From positions 1 to 35,274 of the forward strand of contig JBJDZN010000032.1 of assembly GCA_051868045.1 (NCBI GenBank): DNA of 35,274 bases, given 5' to 3'. This stretch comes from CAKSQF01 sp051868045 (GTDB taxonomy: Bacteria > Bacillota > Clostridia > Oscillospirales > CAG-272). The position numbers were made by a program, and so were the translations under genes. The notes under the pieces were generated by a model. It saw only the letters and a list, made by a program, of their open reading frames with translations, did not search any database and was not told where the DNA came from. Numbering within the stretch: position 1 is the stretch's first letter; the number at the start of each line of letters is the position of its first letter. Positions 17,091-24,159 of the stretch are shown in pieces.

Positions 17091-17097
17091 AGCAGGG

Positions 17098-18426
17098 TTA
17101 TCCGACGTTTTCCACATAAGCGTGATAGTAGGCGACTGTCAGATCCACGACCAGACCGTAGGATCGGGATCCTACCTCGACGCCCTGGGACTGGAGATAG
17201 CTGTTGTTGACCGCACTGCTGACATCGGCGACCTTGTTTTCACGGTATTTTTCATAGAATTGGGCATAGGCGTTGAATTCGCCCACCAACCGGGAGTCAA
17301 ACTGCCGGTACAGATCCATATACAAATCCTTGTTGGCAGTGTACAGGGCATTCATCACATATTCCAGCATATTGACGTAGGCACTGTAAAGGATATAAGG
17401 GTCATCCGATTCCATGGAGGCAAGAAAGGCAACGAAATTCGCCTCGTCCTCACGGGCAATTCCCCGTTGATGGGCGAACTCATGAGCGGCAGTGTAGGGA
17501 AGGGTGTAATCCGGGAAGTTGACGTTCAGATTGGATTCGCCGGTGAAGAAGGTGTAGACACCGGTAATGTGGGTGTAGGACATGGGTTCTGACAGAACCA
17601 CGTATTTGATGTTAGAGCGCAGAGAGGAGACAAAATCGACTTCATCAGCTAAAATGGCATAGGCGTCGTTGAGCTTGTCGTTCATTTCATCCAGCGTGTA
17701 GGGCATATAGGAGGCAGAATCGGGCAGGAAGGCAATCTGATCCAGCAGAGGCGTAATCTCGCCGTTGAGCCAAACCCCGGTTTCATATAGTTCCTCTCCG
17801 CTTACGGTGTTCCGGACAAGTCCCATTTTCTGATCCAGCGTGGTTCCCTTGTAACCGGGTGCCAGCGTCAGAACGAAGGCGGCATAAAAATAGGAGATTA
17901 CCGACAGCAGTATCGCCATCAGACGGATATACTGCTTGCTTGTTCCCTTTACCGACACATAGATGCCAAGCGAAATCAGACTGACGAGGATCACCGGAAT
18001 GGAGATGATCAAAAGCTCGGCGAGCGAAAAGGGAATCCACATGGTGATCTTGGCGGCAATCCACCGCCAGATGCTGTTGGGATAGCGCATGATGAAGTCG
18101 GCAAAAGCAGGGCTGATGCCGGACAGAATGTGGAGGATTCCCGCCACGCCTGCGGCGATCCAGAAGCCGATGCAGACCTTCGGGGAGGATTTGATAAAAT
18201 TCCAAAGTCCTCTGCCGATCCGGACAAGAAAATTTTTCTTTGTCCCTTTTTTTGCCCCTTTTTCGGAATTTCCGTTACCGCTGCTTTCAGGATTCGGCTC
18301 ACCGGCTTCTCCGATAGGGACACTTCCGTCTTCCGATGAGACTTCCGGGGATGCCGGATTCATCGGATCGGGCATCGGATTCTCAGCAGAGCTGGGCGCA
18401 TCGGTTTTGATCTTTTTCTTAAACAT
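17098..18426 (-). CDS. DUF3810 family membrane protein with HExxH metalloprotease motif
   Basis: A 442-residue protein of uncharacterised family DUF3810. It has a charged, low-complexity cytoplasmic N-terminus (1-~75, rich in Pro, Ser, Glu, Gly, Lys) and three predicted membrane helices (~82-103, ~130-155, ~166-188). A ~250-residue domain follows that should lie outside the membrane. That domain holds AAHEFAHQRG (His315, Glu316, His319) and, shortly after, REDEANFVAFLA with acidic residues that could give a third zinc ligand, as in gluzincin-like proteases. No substrate is known. RBS AAAGGAA precedes the ATG. The gene starts 21 bases after the RluA stop and is likely co-transcribed with it. 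Confidence 0.85.
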   Translation of the reverse strand: MFKKKIKTDAPSSAENPMPDPMNPASPEVSSEDGSVPIGEAGEPNPESSGNGNSEKGAKKGTKKNFLVRIGRGLWNFIKSSPKVCIGFWIAAGVAGILHILSGISPAFADFIMRYPNSIWRWIAAKITMWIPFSLAELLIISIPVILVSLISLGIYVSVKGTSKQYIRLMAILLSVISYFYAAFVLTLAPGYKGTTLDQKMGLVRNTVSGEELYETGVWLNGEITPLLDQIAFLPDSASYMPYTLDEMNDKLNDAYAILADEVDFVSSLRSNIKYVVLSEPMSYTHITGVYTFFTGESNLNVNFPDYTLPYTAAHEFAHQRGIAREDEANFVAFLASMESDDPYILYSAYVNMLEYVMNALYTANKDLYMDLYRQFDSRLVGEFNAYAQFYEKYRENKVADVSSAVNNSYLQSQGVEVGSRSYGLVVDLTVAYYHAYVENVG

Positions 18427-18447
18427 TCAGAAATCGTTCCTTTCAGC

Positions 18448-19380
18448 TTAATCGGTGGGTAAATCGGCAGTTTCGGGGATTTTTATTCCGTAAGCCTGAC
18501 AAACCTCGGTAAAATCAGGCGGAAGCGGTGCGACAAGCCGCATGTTTTCACCCGAAACCGGATGGATGAAGGTCAGGGTGTGGGCATGCAGTGCCTGCCG
18601 CCCGATGAACGCATCGGGACTTCCGTAGAGACTATCCCCCACAATGGGATGCCCCAGATGGGAAAAGTGTACCCGGAGTTGATGGGTTCTTCCGGTCATA
18701 GGGCAGGCGGACACCAGCGTGTGGTCCGAACTTTCGGCAAGACGCCGGTATTCGGTGATTGCCGGGGATGCGTCCGGCAGGGGAGCCTCCGTGACCTCTC
18801 TAGTGATGATGCTTTCCGCCACCCGTCGGATGTAGTTCTCAATCCGACCGCAGGGAGGTTCCAAAATGCCGCAGAGCAGTGCCAGATACCGTTTCCGGAT
18901 GCCGCCCGATTCCATTTGTCCGGCGAGCTTTGCGGCAGTCTGACCGTCTTTGGCTACAAGTACCACACCACTGGTATCCCTGTCCAGTCGGTTGATGGCA
19001 CGGAAGACAAAATTCTGTCCCTGCTGACTGAAATAGTAGGCAAGCGCATTGGCAAGGGTGTCGTCAAAATGCCCGTGGGAGGGGTGGGTCGGCATATTGG
19101 GAGGCTTGTTTACCGCAATCAGCCATCTGTCCTCGAAGAGAATGTCAAGGGGAAGACAGACGGGAAGGATGCCGTCACTGGATTTTTCGTCCTCCAGTGC
19201 CAGAGAAAGGCGGTCGCCTTCGTGCAGCACAGCACGGACGGTGACCCGACTGCCGTCCAGTACCATCCCGTTTTCCAGCCGCTTCAGACGGGAGATCGCC
19301 TTGTGGGACAGTCCCAGCCGATTTTTCAGATAGTCGGACAGGCTTATTCCGTCTGCATCCCTACCGATTGTTGTTTCCAT
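18448..19380 (-). CDS. RluA-family pseudouridine synthase (RluD-like)
   Basis: A 310-residue enzyme with an S4-like N-terminal domain (~12-60: LSDYLKNRLGLSHKAIS) and a catalytic domain with INRLDRDTSG (Asp133 is the expected nucleophile) and TGRTHQLRVHFSHLGHP. Bacterial RluD-type enzymes modify helix 69 of 23S rRNA, but the exact target here is not certain. AGGAGA lies 7 bases before the ATG. It is the third RluA paralogue in the window and probably the first gene of an operon with the DUF3810 protein. A 12-bp hairpin separates it from ilvE upstream. Confidence 0.93.
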   Translation of the reverse strand: METTIGRDADGISLSDYLKNRLGLSHKAISRLKRLENGMVLDGSRVTVRAVLHEGDRLSLALEDEKSSDGILPVCLPLDILFEDRWLIAVNKPPNMPTHPSHGHFDDTLANALAYYFSQQGQNFVFRAINRLDRDTSGVVLVAKDGQTAAKLAGQMESGGIRKRYLALLCGILEPPCGRIENYIRRVAESIITREVTEAPLPDASPAITEYRRLAESSDHTLVSACPMTGRTHQLRVHFSHLGHPIVGDSLYGSPDAFIGRQALHAHTLTFIHPVSGENMRLVAPLPPDFTEVCQAYGIKIPETADLPTD

Positions 19381-19398
19381 AAAAGTCTCCTGTGAATC

Positions 19399-19435
19399 GA
19401 AATGACTGCCGCTTTTGGAAGTAGGCAGTCATTTC
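19399..19435 (-). terminator. 12-bp hairpin between ilvE and the RluA gene
   Basis: GAAATGACTGCC (19399-19410) and GGCAGTCATTTC (19424-19435) pair perfectly around a 13-base loop. The stem lacks a T-run afterwards, so it is either a weak terminator for ilvE or an RNA-stability element that lets some transcription continue. Confidence 0.5.
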
Positions 19436-19458
19436 AAACTGTGTGAGATTGGATGCGA

Positions 19459-20529
19459 TTATTTTACCTTTACCGTCCAGCCGAAGGTATCGGGCTTGGT
19501 ACCCCACTGAATTCCGGTGAGGTTGTCGTAGAGGGTCTGGGCGATAGGACCGATCTTGCCGCCATTGATGTTCATAATGGTGTTGCCGTCGTTGAGTTCG
19601 CCGATGGGGGAGACTACGGCTGCCGTACCGGTGCCGAATGCCTCGTCCAGCTTGCCGTTCTTGTAGGCTTCCTGAACCTCGGAAAGGGCGAGCATCCGCT
19701 CAGTGACCTTGTAGCCGAGACTTCTGAGCATCCTGATGGCACTGTCACGGGTAACGCCGGGCAGAATGTTGCCGTGTTCCAGGGTAGGCGTGATGACCTC
19801 ACCGTCGATGACGAAGAAGACATTCATGGCACCGACCTCGTCGATGTATTTATGCTCTACACCGTCCAGCCAGAGAACCTGAGCATAGCCCAGCTTTTCT
19901 GCCTTCTCCTGACCGATCAGCGAGGAGGCGTAGTTGCCGCCGACCTTGGCAAATCCGGTACCGCCTCTGACGGCACGGACGTATTCGGACTCAACGAAGA
20001 TCTTGACGGGAGCGATGCCTTCAGCATAGTATGCCGCAACAGGGGAGAGAATAATGCAGAAGAGATAGGTGTGGGAGGGGTGAACGCCGATGTGAACGTC
20101 GGTGGCGATAATAAAGGGACGGATGTACAGCGACTTGCCTTCCTCGGTGGGGATCCAGTCCTGATCCACCTCGACGATCGCCTTGATCGCCTGAAGAATG
20201 TCATCGGGATTGACCTCGGGAATGCACATACGGCGGTTGGTGTTGTTCATCCGCTCGATGTTTTTGTCGGGACGGAACAACTGAATGCCTCCGTCGGGGG
20301 TGTGGTATGCCTTCAGACCTTCAAACATTTCCTGGGCATAGTGGAAGACCATGGTGGCAGGATCCAGTGTCAGCGGGCCATAGGGAACGATGCGGGGATC
20401 GTGCCAGCCGATTCCGTCGGTGTAATTCATCAAAAACATATGATCGGTATAGTAGTTACCGAACCCCAGCTTGTTGTAGTCGGGCTTGACTTTTTTGTCC
20501 TGGCGTCTCTCAATTCTGATGTTCAACAT
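19459..20529 (-). CDS. ilvE: Branched-chain amino acid aminotransferase
   Basis: A PLP enzyme of fold type IV that interconverts leucine, isoleucine and valine with their 2-keto acids, using glutamate/2-oxoglutarate. The 356-residue protein fits the larger branched-chain aminotransferase type. Lys195 in TGFAKVGGNYA is the PLP lysine; YAQEMFEGLKAY and DEVGAMNVFFV are family blocks; the GTGTAAVVSPIGEL phosphate-binding loop is present. The start at 20529 is fixed by GGAGG 8 bases upstream; a longer in-frame reading upstream would begin inside the promoter. It is a single gene with its own promoter and a ~130-base leader that could hide the RBS. No other branched-chain biosynthesis genes are in the window. 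Confidence 0.95.
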   Translation of the reverse strand: MLNIRIERRQDKKVKPDYNKLGFGNYYTDHMFLMNYTDGIGWHDPRIVPYGPLTLDPATMVFHYAQEMFEGLKAYHTPDGGIQLFRPDKNIERMNNTNRRMCIPEVNPDDILQAIKAIVEVDQDWIPTEEGKSLYIRPFIIATDVHIGVHPSHTYLFCIILSPVAAYYAEGIAPVKIFVESEYVRAVRGGTGFAKVGGNYASSLIGQEKAEKLGYAQVLWLDGVEHKYIDEVGAMNVFFVIDGEVITPTLEHGNILPGVTRDSAIRMLRSLGYKVTERMLALSEVQEAYKNGKLDEAFGTGTAAVVSPIGELNDGNTIMNINGGKIGPIAQTLYDNLTGIQWGTKPDTFGWTVKVK

Positions 20530-20662
20530 ATGATTAACCTCCGTGCCGTAAAAGCGGCTGATATAGAATACTTTTTCCGCCCCACGGTCTGTTCCTCCGA
20601 TAAGGAGGTCGGCAAACCGAATTTCCGAACGACGATTCACGGAAAAGTCCCCGGAACGGAAC
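20530..20662 (-). promoter_or_regulatory. ilvE leader with competing Shine-Dalgarno pairings
   Basis: The ~130-base leader holds a CCTCC-TTATC-GGAGG hairpin (complement of 20594-20608) and a GCCG/CGGC hairpin directly before the true GGAGG site (complement of 20538-20542). The upstream CCTCC, in the context GACCTCC, can pair either with the nearby GGAGG or with the true RBS (GGAGGTT), giving two mutually exclusive states. No T-box motif or known riboswitch core was found. Confidence 0.4.
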
Positions 20663-20668
20663 AACCCT

Positions 20669-20697
20669 ATTCTAGCACACTTAAGGAGAAAATGCAA
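20669..20697 (-). promoter_or_regulatory. Extended -10 promoter for ilvE
   Basis: On the minus strand TTGCAT (20692-20697), 17 bases ending in TGC, then TAGAAT (20669-20674). The TGn just before the -10 box makes an extended -10 promoter. Confidence 0.75.
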
Positions 20698-20794
20698 GAC
20701 TTTTTTCTTAATTTTTCATAACTTAGTATATTTTTTGGTTTTTGGTACAGATTAAAGGCACAAGAAACGAAAACAGAAAGGAATGGTTCTACCC

Positions 20795-22078
20795 ATGAAA
20801 CGCATCGTTGCCACCGGACTCAGCCTCATGATCCTTGCCGTCTCCTCCATGACGGTTTTTGCGGGAAGCGAGGTTGTCTCCCCCGGACTGAATGTCCTTG
20901 CCAGCAACCTTACCATGTACAAAACCGGAATTTCCGACCAAACCCTGTCCTTTACCCCGGAAGAATTTGAAGAGGCGGTGGGGGTCAGCCAGATCAAAAG
21001 CATCACGATTCTCTCCCTGCCGGATGCTGACAGCGGAGCCCTGTATTTAAGCTCCACACCGGTAATGGTGAATCAGGTGATTTCGAGAAAATTCCTGTCC
21101 GCTCTGACCTTTGTTCCGAACGGAAGCGGGGAGGTGGAATGCAGCTTCCGATTCGGCGTTGTATCCTCCTCCCAGCCCCTTGCCTTTGAATGCCTCGTCA
21201 GTCTGGTTCCCGGACTGAATTTTGCCCCTACCGTAACCCTTCCCGACAGTGGTTATCTCAGTGCCTCCACCCTTGCGGGAATCCCACTGTACGGCAGACT
21301 TACGGGTGAGGATCCCGAGGGAGACAGCCTGACCTTCCGGATCACCACCTTCCCCAAAAACGGGACTCTGACCATCACGAACCGTGAGGCAGGAGAATAT
21401 GTCTATACTCCTCTCGACGGGTTTGCGGGAACCGACAGTTTTGGTTATGTGGCAATTGATGCCTACGGAAACCGGGGTAAGGAGGTCACGGTTGCCGTAG
21501 TGGTTGAGAAGAACACCGTTCCTGTCAGCTACTGCGACCTTAGCGGGGATCCCTGCGAGCTTGCGGCATACCGCCTTGCCGAAAAGAATCTGATGGTGGG
21601 TCAGACCATCGGCGGGAAAACCTATTTTGATCCCGCAGGTGCCATGACAAGAGCGGAATTTCTGGCACTGGTCATGTGCATCAACGGGCAGGAGCTTGAC
21701 TATCAGGCGGACGCTTCCACCTCCTTTGAGGATGACGGAGGAATTCCTGCCTATCTGCGTGCCTATGTCAGCCGAGCCGAGGAGGCAGGCTGGATTGAAG
21801 GAACGGCAACTTCGGCGGGCAGTTATTTCTTCCCCAACCAGACCATAACCCTGTCCGAAGCGGCACAGATGATCGCCGAGGTTATGGACTATCAATATAC
21901 CGGAGCGGCAGAAGTATTTGCCGACGAGGAGGGAAGTGTCCCTGCCTGGGCGCAGGACAGTCTGTTTGCCTTGACCGCCGCAGGAATTCTCTCCCGGGAT
22001 GAACTTGCCCTGTCCGAGAACGGACTGACCCGTTCTGATGCGGCTATCCTTCTGTGCAAACTGTTGGATCAGCAATAA
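20795..22078 (+). CDS. Secreted protein with cadherin/Ig-like domain and S-layer homology repeats
   Basis: A 427-residue exported protein. The signal peptide has Lys2-Arg3 and a hydrophobic core, with likely cleavage after VFA (residue 23). A poorly defined region follows to ~140, then a tandem-Ig/cadherin-like domain (~145-240) with GEDPEGDSLTFRI and the typical YTPLDGFAGTDSFGYVA. The C-terminal half resembles S-layer homology repeats (~255-310, ~315-375, ~380-427), such as MTRAEFLALV and TRSDAAILLCKLL. SLH domains usually hold a protein to pyruvylated secondary cell-wall polymer, so this is likely a surface protein. AAAGGA lies 13 bases before ATG 20795; an in-frame ATG at 20783 is too near it. 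No enzyme domain is seen. Confidence 0.8.
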   Translation: MKRIVATGLSLMILAVSSMTVFAGSEVVSPGLNVLASNLTMYKTGISDQTLSFTPEEFEEAVGVSQIKSITILSLPDADSGALYLSSTPVMVNQVISRKFLSALTFVPNGSGEVECSFRFGVVSSSQPLAFECLVSLVPGLNFAPTVTLPDSGYLSASTLAGIPLYGRLTGEDPEGDSLTFRITTFPKNGTLTITNREAGEYVYTPLDGFAGTDSFGYVAIDAYGNRGKEVTVAVVVEKNTVPVSYCDLSGDPCELAAYRLAEKNLMVGQTIGGKTYFDPAGAMTRAEFLALVMCINGQELDYQADASTSFEDDGGIPAYLRAYVSRAEEAGWIEGTATSAGSYFFPNQTITLSEAAQMIAEVMDYQYTGAAEVFADEEGSVPAWAQDSLFALTAAGILSRDELALSENGLTRSDAAILLCKLLDQQ

Positions 22079-22117
22079 AAACCTCCGATCCTCATAAAAT
22101 CCTCGGCATAAAGCAGC

Positions 22118-22150
22118 TTTTCCCTTCACGGCATTGCCGTGAAGGGAAAA
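22118..22150. terminator. Long hairpin between convergent genes
   Basis: TTTTCCCTTCACGGCA (22118-22133) and its complement (22135-22150) form a near-perfect stem with a very tight loop. The flanking T and A tracts are inside the stem, so it could end transcripts from both the SLH gene and the YitT gene, though no clean T-run follows on either strand. Confidence 0.55.
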
Positions 22151-22163
22151 ACTCATTTTGAAA

Positions 22164-23072
22164 TCAGCCGTTGTTGGCACTGTAGACATCTGCTACGTCG
22201 TTGATGGTGATGTAGGCGGAGGGGTCAATGTCATGAACGATATTCTTCAGCTTTCCGATCTGGAAACGGTTGACCACGAAGTAAATCATGGTCTTCTTGC
22301 TCTGGGAATAGCCGCCCATTGCCTCGACCCTGGTCAGTCCACTGCTGAATCCTTCCGACAGGGCTTTACTGATCTGATCGGGCTTCACTGTGATGATGAT
22401 TGCCGCCTTGGAACGGCTGATACCTTCTACGATGTAGTCCAGCGTCTTCAACCCTGCAAAGTAGGTGACGATGGAGTAAAGGGGCAGAATCCAGCTTCCG
22501 ATCACGATTCCGCAGATCACATACAGGATCACGTTGTAGATCATGACGAAGGTTCCAACGGAAAGTCCCAGACGCTTGGAGAAGATCACTGCCAAAACCT
22601 CGATTCCGTCCATGGCACCGCTGAACCGGACCGCCAGACCGCTGCCCACACCGGAAATCACGCCGCCGAACAGCGCACACAGCAGAAGATCGGTTCCCGC
22701 AAGAGGAGAAGCGAAGCTGACGTCAATGGGAAGGACGTCGGTGATCAGCCATGCGCCCAGTGAGTACATGATTACCGCATAAATGGCATACACCGTAAAG
22801 GAAATTCCCTGCTTTTTCAGACCGTACAGGAAAAGGGGAATGTTCAGCACAATCAGAATCATAGACAGGGTGATATATTCGGGCGTGATCTGGGAGATCA
22901 GCATGGATGTGCCGGATATTCCGCTGTCGTATAGCTTGACAGGCATTAAGAAGACCGTAATGCCGAACGCATTGATAAAACCCGCCAGCGTCAGAAACAG
23001 AAAATTGATGGGTTTCAGACCTTTTACAAGGTTTATAAGATAATTTTTTACCGATGAGAATCTTTTTTTCAT
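22164..23072 (-). CDS. YitT family membrane protein (DUF161/DUF2179)
   Basis: A 302-residue protein with about five membrane helices (~22-43, ~70-85, ~90-112, ~128-150, ~172-205) containing the YitT signatures AGFINAFGITVFLMP and GVISGVGSGLAVRFSGAMDG. A C-terminal DUF2179 domain (~220-290, ending DIDPSAYITINDVADVYSAN) is probably cytoplasmic. These proteins are widespread in Firmicutes with no settled substrate; transport or small-ligand sensing have been suggested. RBS GGAG lies before the ATG. It follows the esterase gene after 102 bases. That gap holds only a weak CCCC/GGGG hairpin near 23157, so the two may be co-transcribed. Confidence 0.9.
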   Translation of the reverse strand: MKKRFSSVKNYLINLVKGLKPINFLFLTLAGFINAFGITVFLMPVKLYDSGISGTSMLISQITPEYITLSMILIVLNIPLFLYGLKKQGISFTVYAIYAVIMYSLGAWLITDVLPIDVSFASPLAGTDLLLCALFGGVISGVGSGLAVRFSGAMDGIEVLAVIFSKRLGLSVGTFVMIYNVILYVICGIVIGSWILPLYSIVTYFAGLKTLDYIVEGISRSKAAIIITVKPDQISKALSEGFSSGLTRVEAMGGYSQSKKTMIYFVVNRFQIGKLKNIVHDIDPSAYITINDVADVYSANNG

Positions 23073-23174
23073 TTTATCAAACTCCTTTTCTGCCGCTCAT
23101 AGGGGCGTACTTACGATGAAGAATCCCCATGAGACTGGGTTCGGGCAGAGGAAAATACCCCTCCGGGGAAACGT

Positions 23175-23948
23175 TTATGCTTTGCCGTCCAGAAAGAACC
23201 CGATCACCTTCTGAATCTCCCTGTCCCAATAGAACCAACTGTGATCTCCGGAGGATTGGTTCCACGAAACCTCAAAACCGTTCTGAATCAGCAGATCCCG
23301 TGCCCGTTCCGATTCGGAAAAGAGGGAATCCTCGGTGCCGCACCAGAGATAGACTTTCGGCAGTACTGCGCCCGATTTTGCCGCCTCGGGAATCAGATGG
23401 TAAACGTCATTTGCGGATCCCGGAATGCTTTCGGGTTCGCCGAAAATGGATTGCCAGTAAGGAGAGCCGCATTTTGCCCGATTGTACACGTCAAAGGCAC
23501 CGGAAAGCCCCGCACATCCCCCGTACCGTTCGGGATGGGTCAGTGCCAGTTTTAAGGCTCCGTAACCGCCCATGGACAGCCCCGCAATAAAGGTGTCCTC
23601 CCGCCTGTCGGACAGCTGACGGAACATGGAGCGGCAGATTGCAGGAAGTTCCTCTGAGACAAAGGTCTGGTATCTGCCCCCGAACGCCATGTCGGTGTAC
23701 CAGCTCAGGTGGACGGCAGGCATAATGACCGCAAGATTTCTTCCCGCCACATACCGTTCGATGGAGGTGCGCCGCTCCCAAATGGTGTGATCGTCCGACA
23801 TTCCGTGGAGCAGATAGAGGACCTTGCAGCAGTCAGATTCACCGGATGCCATGCCGATCTGAGTGACTGCCTTCTGGGGGAGAATCACGTTCATGTTCAT
23901 CGCCTGTCCAAGAACGTCCGAATGAAAGTTTACCGTAAGAAGTGCCAT
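23175..23948 (-). CDS. Esterase of the alpha/beta-hydrolase D family (tributyrin esterase / feruloyl-esterase-like)
   Basis: A 257-residue soluble protein with the Esterase_D (PF00756) fold. The catalytic triad can be placed: Ser125 in IAGLSMGGYGA, Asp207 in CGTEDSLF and His236 in SGDHSWFYW. The oxyanion-loop block YLLHGMSDDHTIWERRT is typical of the EstA and feruloyl-esterase-like group. There is no signal peptide, so it is intracellular. Relatives cleave short acyl esters or feruloyl/acetyl groups from plant oligosaccharides, which would fit the glycan enzymes in the window, but S-formylglutathione-hydrolase-like roles are also possible. It has its own promoter (24020-24048), divergent from argS. 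Confidence 0.88.
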   Translation of the reverse strand: MALLTVNFHSDVLGQAMNMNVILPQKAVTQIGMASGESDCCKVLYLLHGMSDDHTIWERRTSIERYVAGRNLAVIMPAVHLSWYTDMAFGGRYQTFVSEELPAICRSMFRQLSDRREDTFIAGLSMGGYGALKLALTHPERYGGCAGLSGAFDVYNRAKCGSPYWQSIFGEPESIPGSANDVYHLIPEAAKSGAVLPKVYLWCGTEDSLFSESERARDLLIQNGFEVSWNQSSGDHSWFYWDREIQKVIGFFLDGKA

Positions 23949-24019
23949 GATAGGTTCTGCCTTTCTGTGATCGCCGCCGAAGGAATCCCCTGCGGCAACT
24001 TTTTTTGACCCATGTGCCC

Positions 24020-24048
24020 ATTATACCATATTTCGACAGGCTTTTCAA
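24020..24048 (-). promoter_or_regulatory. Sigma-A promoter for the esterase gene
   Basis: On the minus strand TTGAAA (24043-24048), 17 bases, TATAAT (24020-24025). The leader to the ATG at 23948 is ~65 bases. Confidence 0.8.
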
Positions 24049-24097
24049 GACTTTTTCAGAAAAAACAAAAAATCTCGAAAACCCCCTTGAAAAAGTC
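24049..24097. repeat. Inverted repeat between divergent esterase and argS promoters
   Basis: GACTTTTTCA (24049-24058) and TGAAAAAGTC (24088-24097) are perfect inverted copies 29 bases apart. The left arm abuts the esterase -35 box; the right arm overlaps the argS -35 box. This symmetric placement would suit a shared regulator, though AT-rich promoter sequence may produce it by chance. Confidence 0.4.
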
Positions 24098-24115
24098 GGT
24101 GATCTGTGCTATAAT
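24087..24115 (+). promoter_or_regulatory. Extended -10 promoter for argS
   Basis: TTGAAA (24087-24092), 17 bases ending in TGC, TATAAT (24110-24115). The leader is only ~38 bases, too short for a T-box. Confidence 0.88.
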
Positions 24116-24159
24116 AACCCAGATAGTTACTGTTATCACATGACAAAGGACGACTGAAT

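Noticed and set aside
20530..20662. T-box riboswitch before ilvE
   Set aside because: No T-box consensus (AGGGTGGNACCGCG) or terminator/antiterminator pair is visible in the leader.
20530..20697. In-frame N-terminal extension of IlvE
   Set aside because: The extension would begin upstream of the -10 box, and GGAGG correctly spaced before ATG 20529 marks the true start.
19453..20721. Long open frame on the plus strand opposite ilvE (422 codons)
   Set aside because: It is the mirror of ilvE codon use, crosses the ilvE promoter and leader, and shows no protein-family features.
24116..24159. T-box riboswitch before argS
   Set aside because: The leader is only about 40 bases, too short for a T-box.
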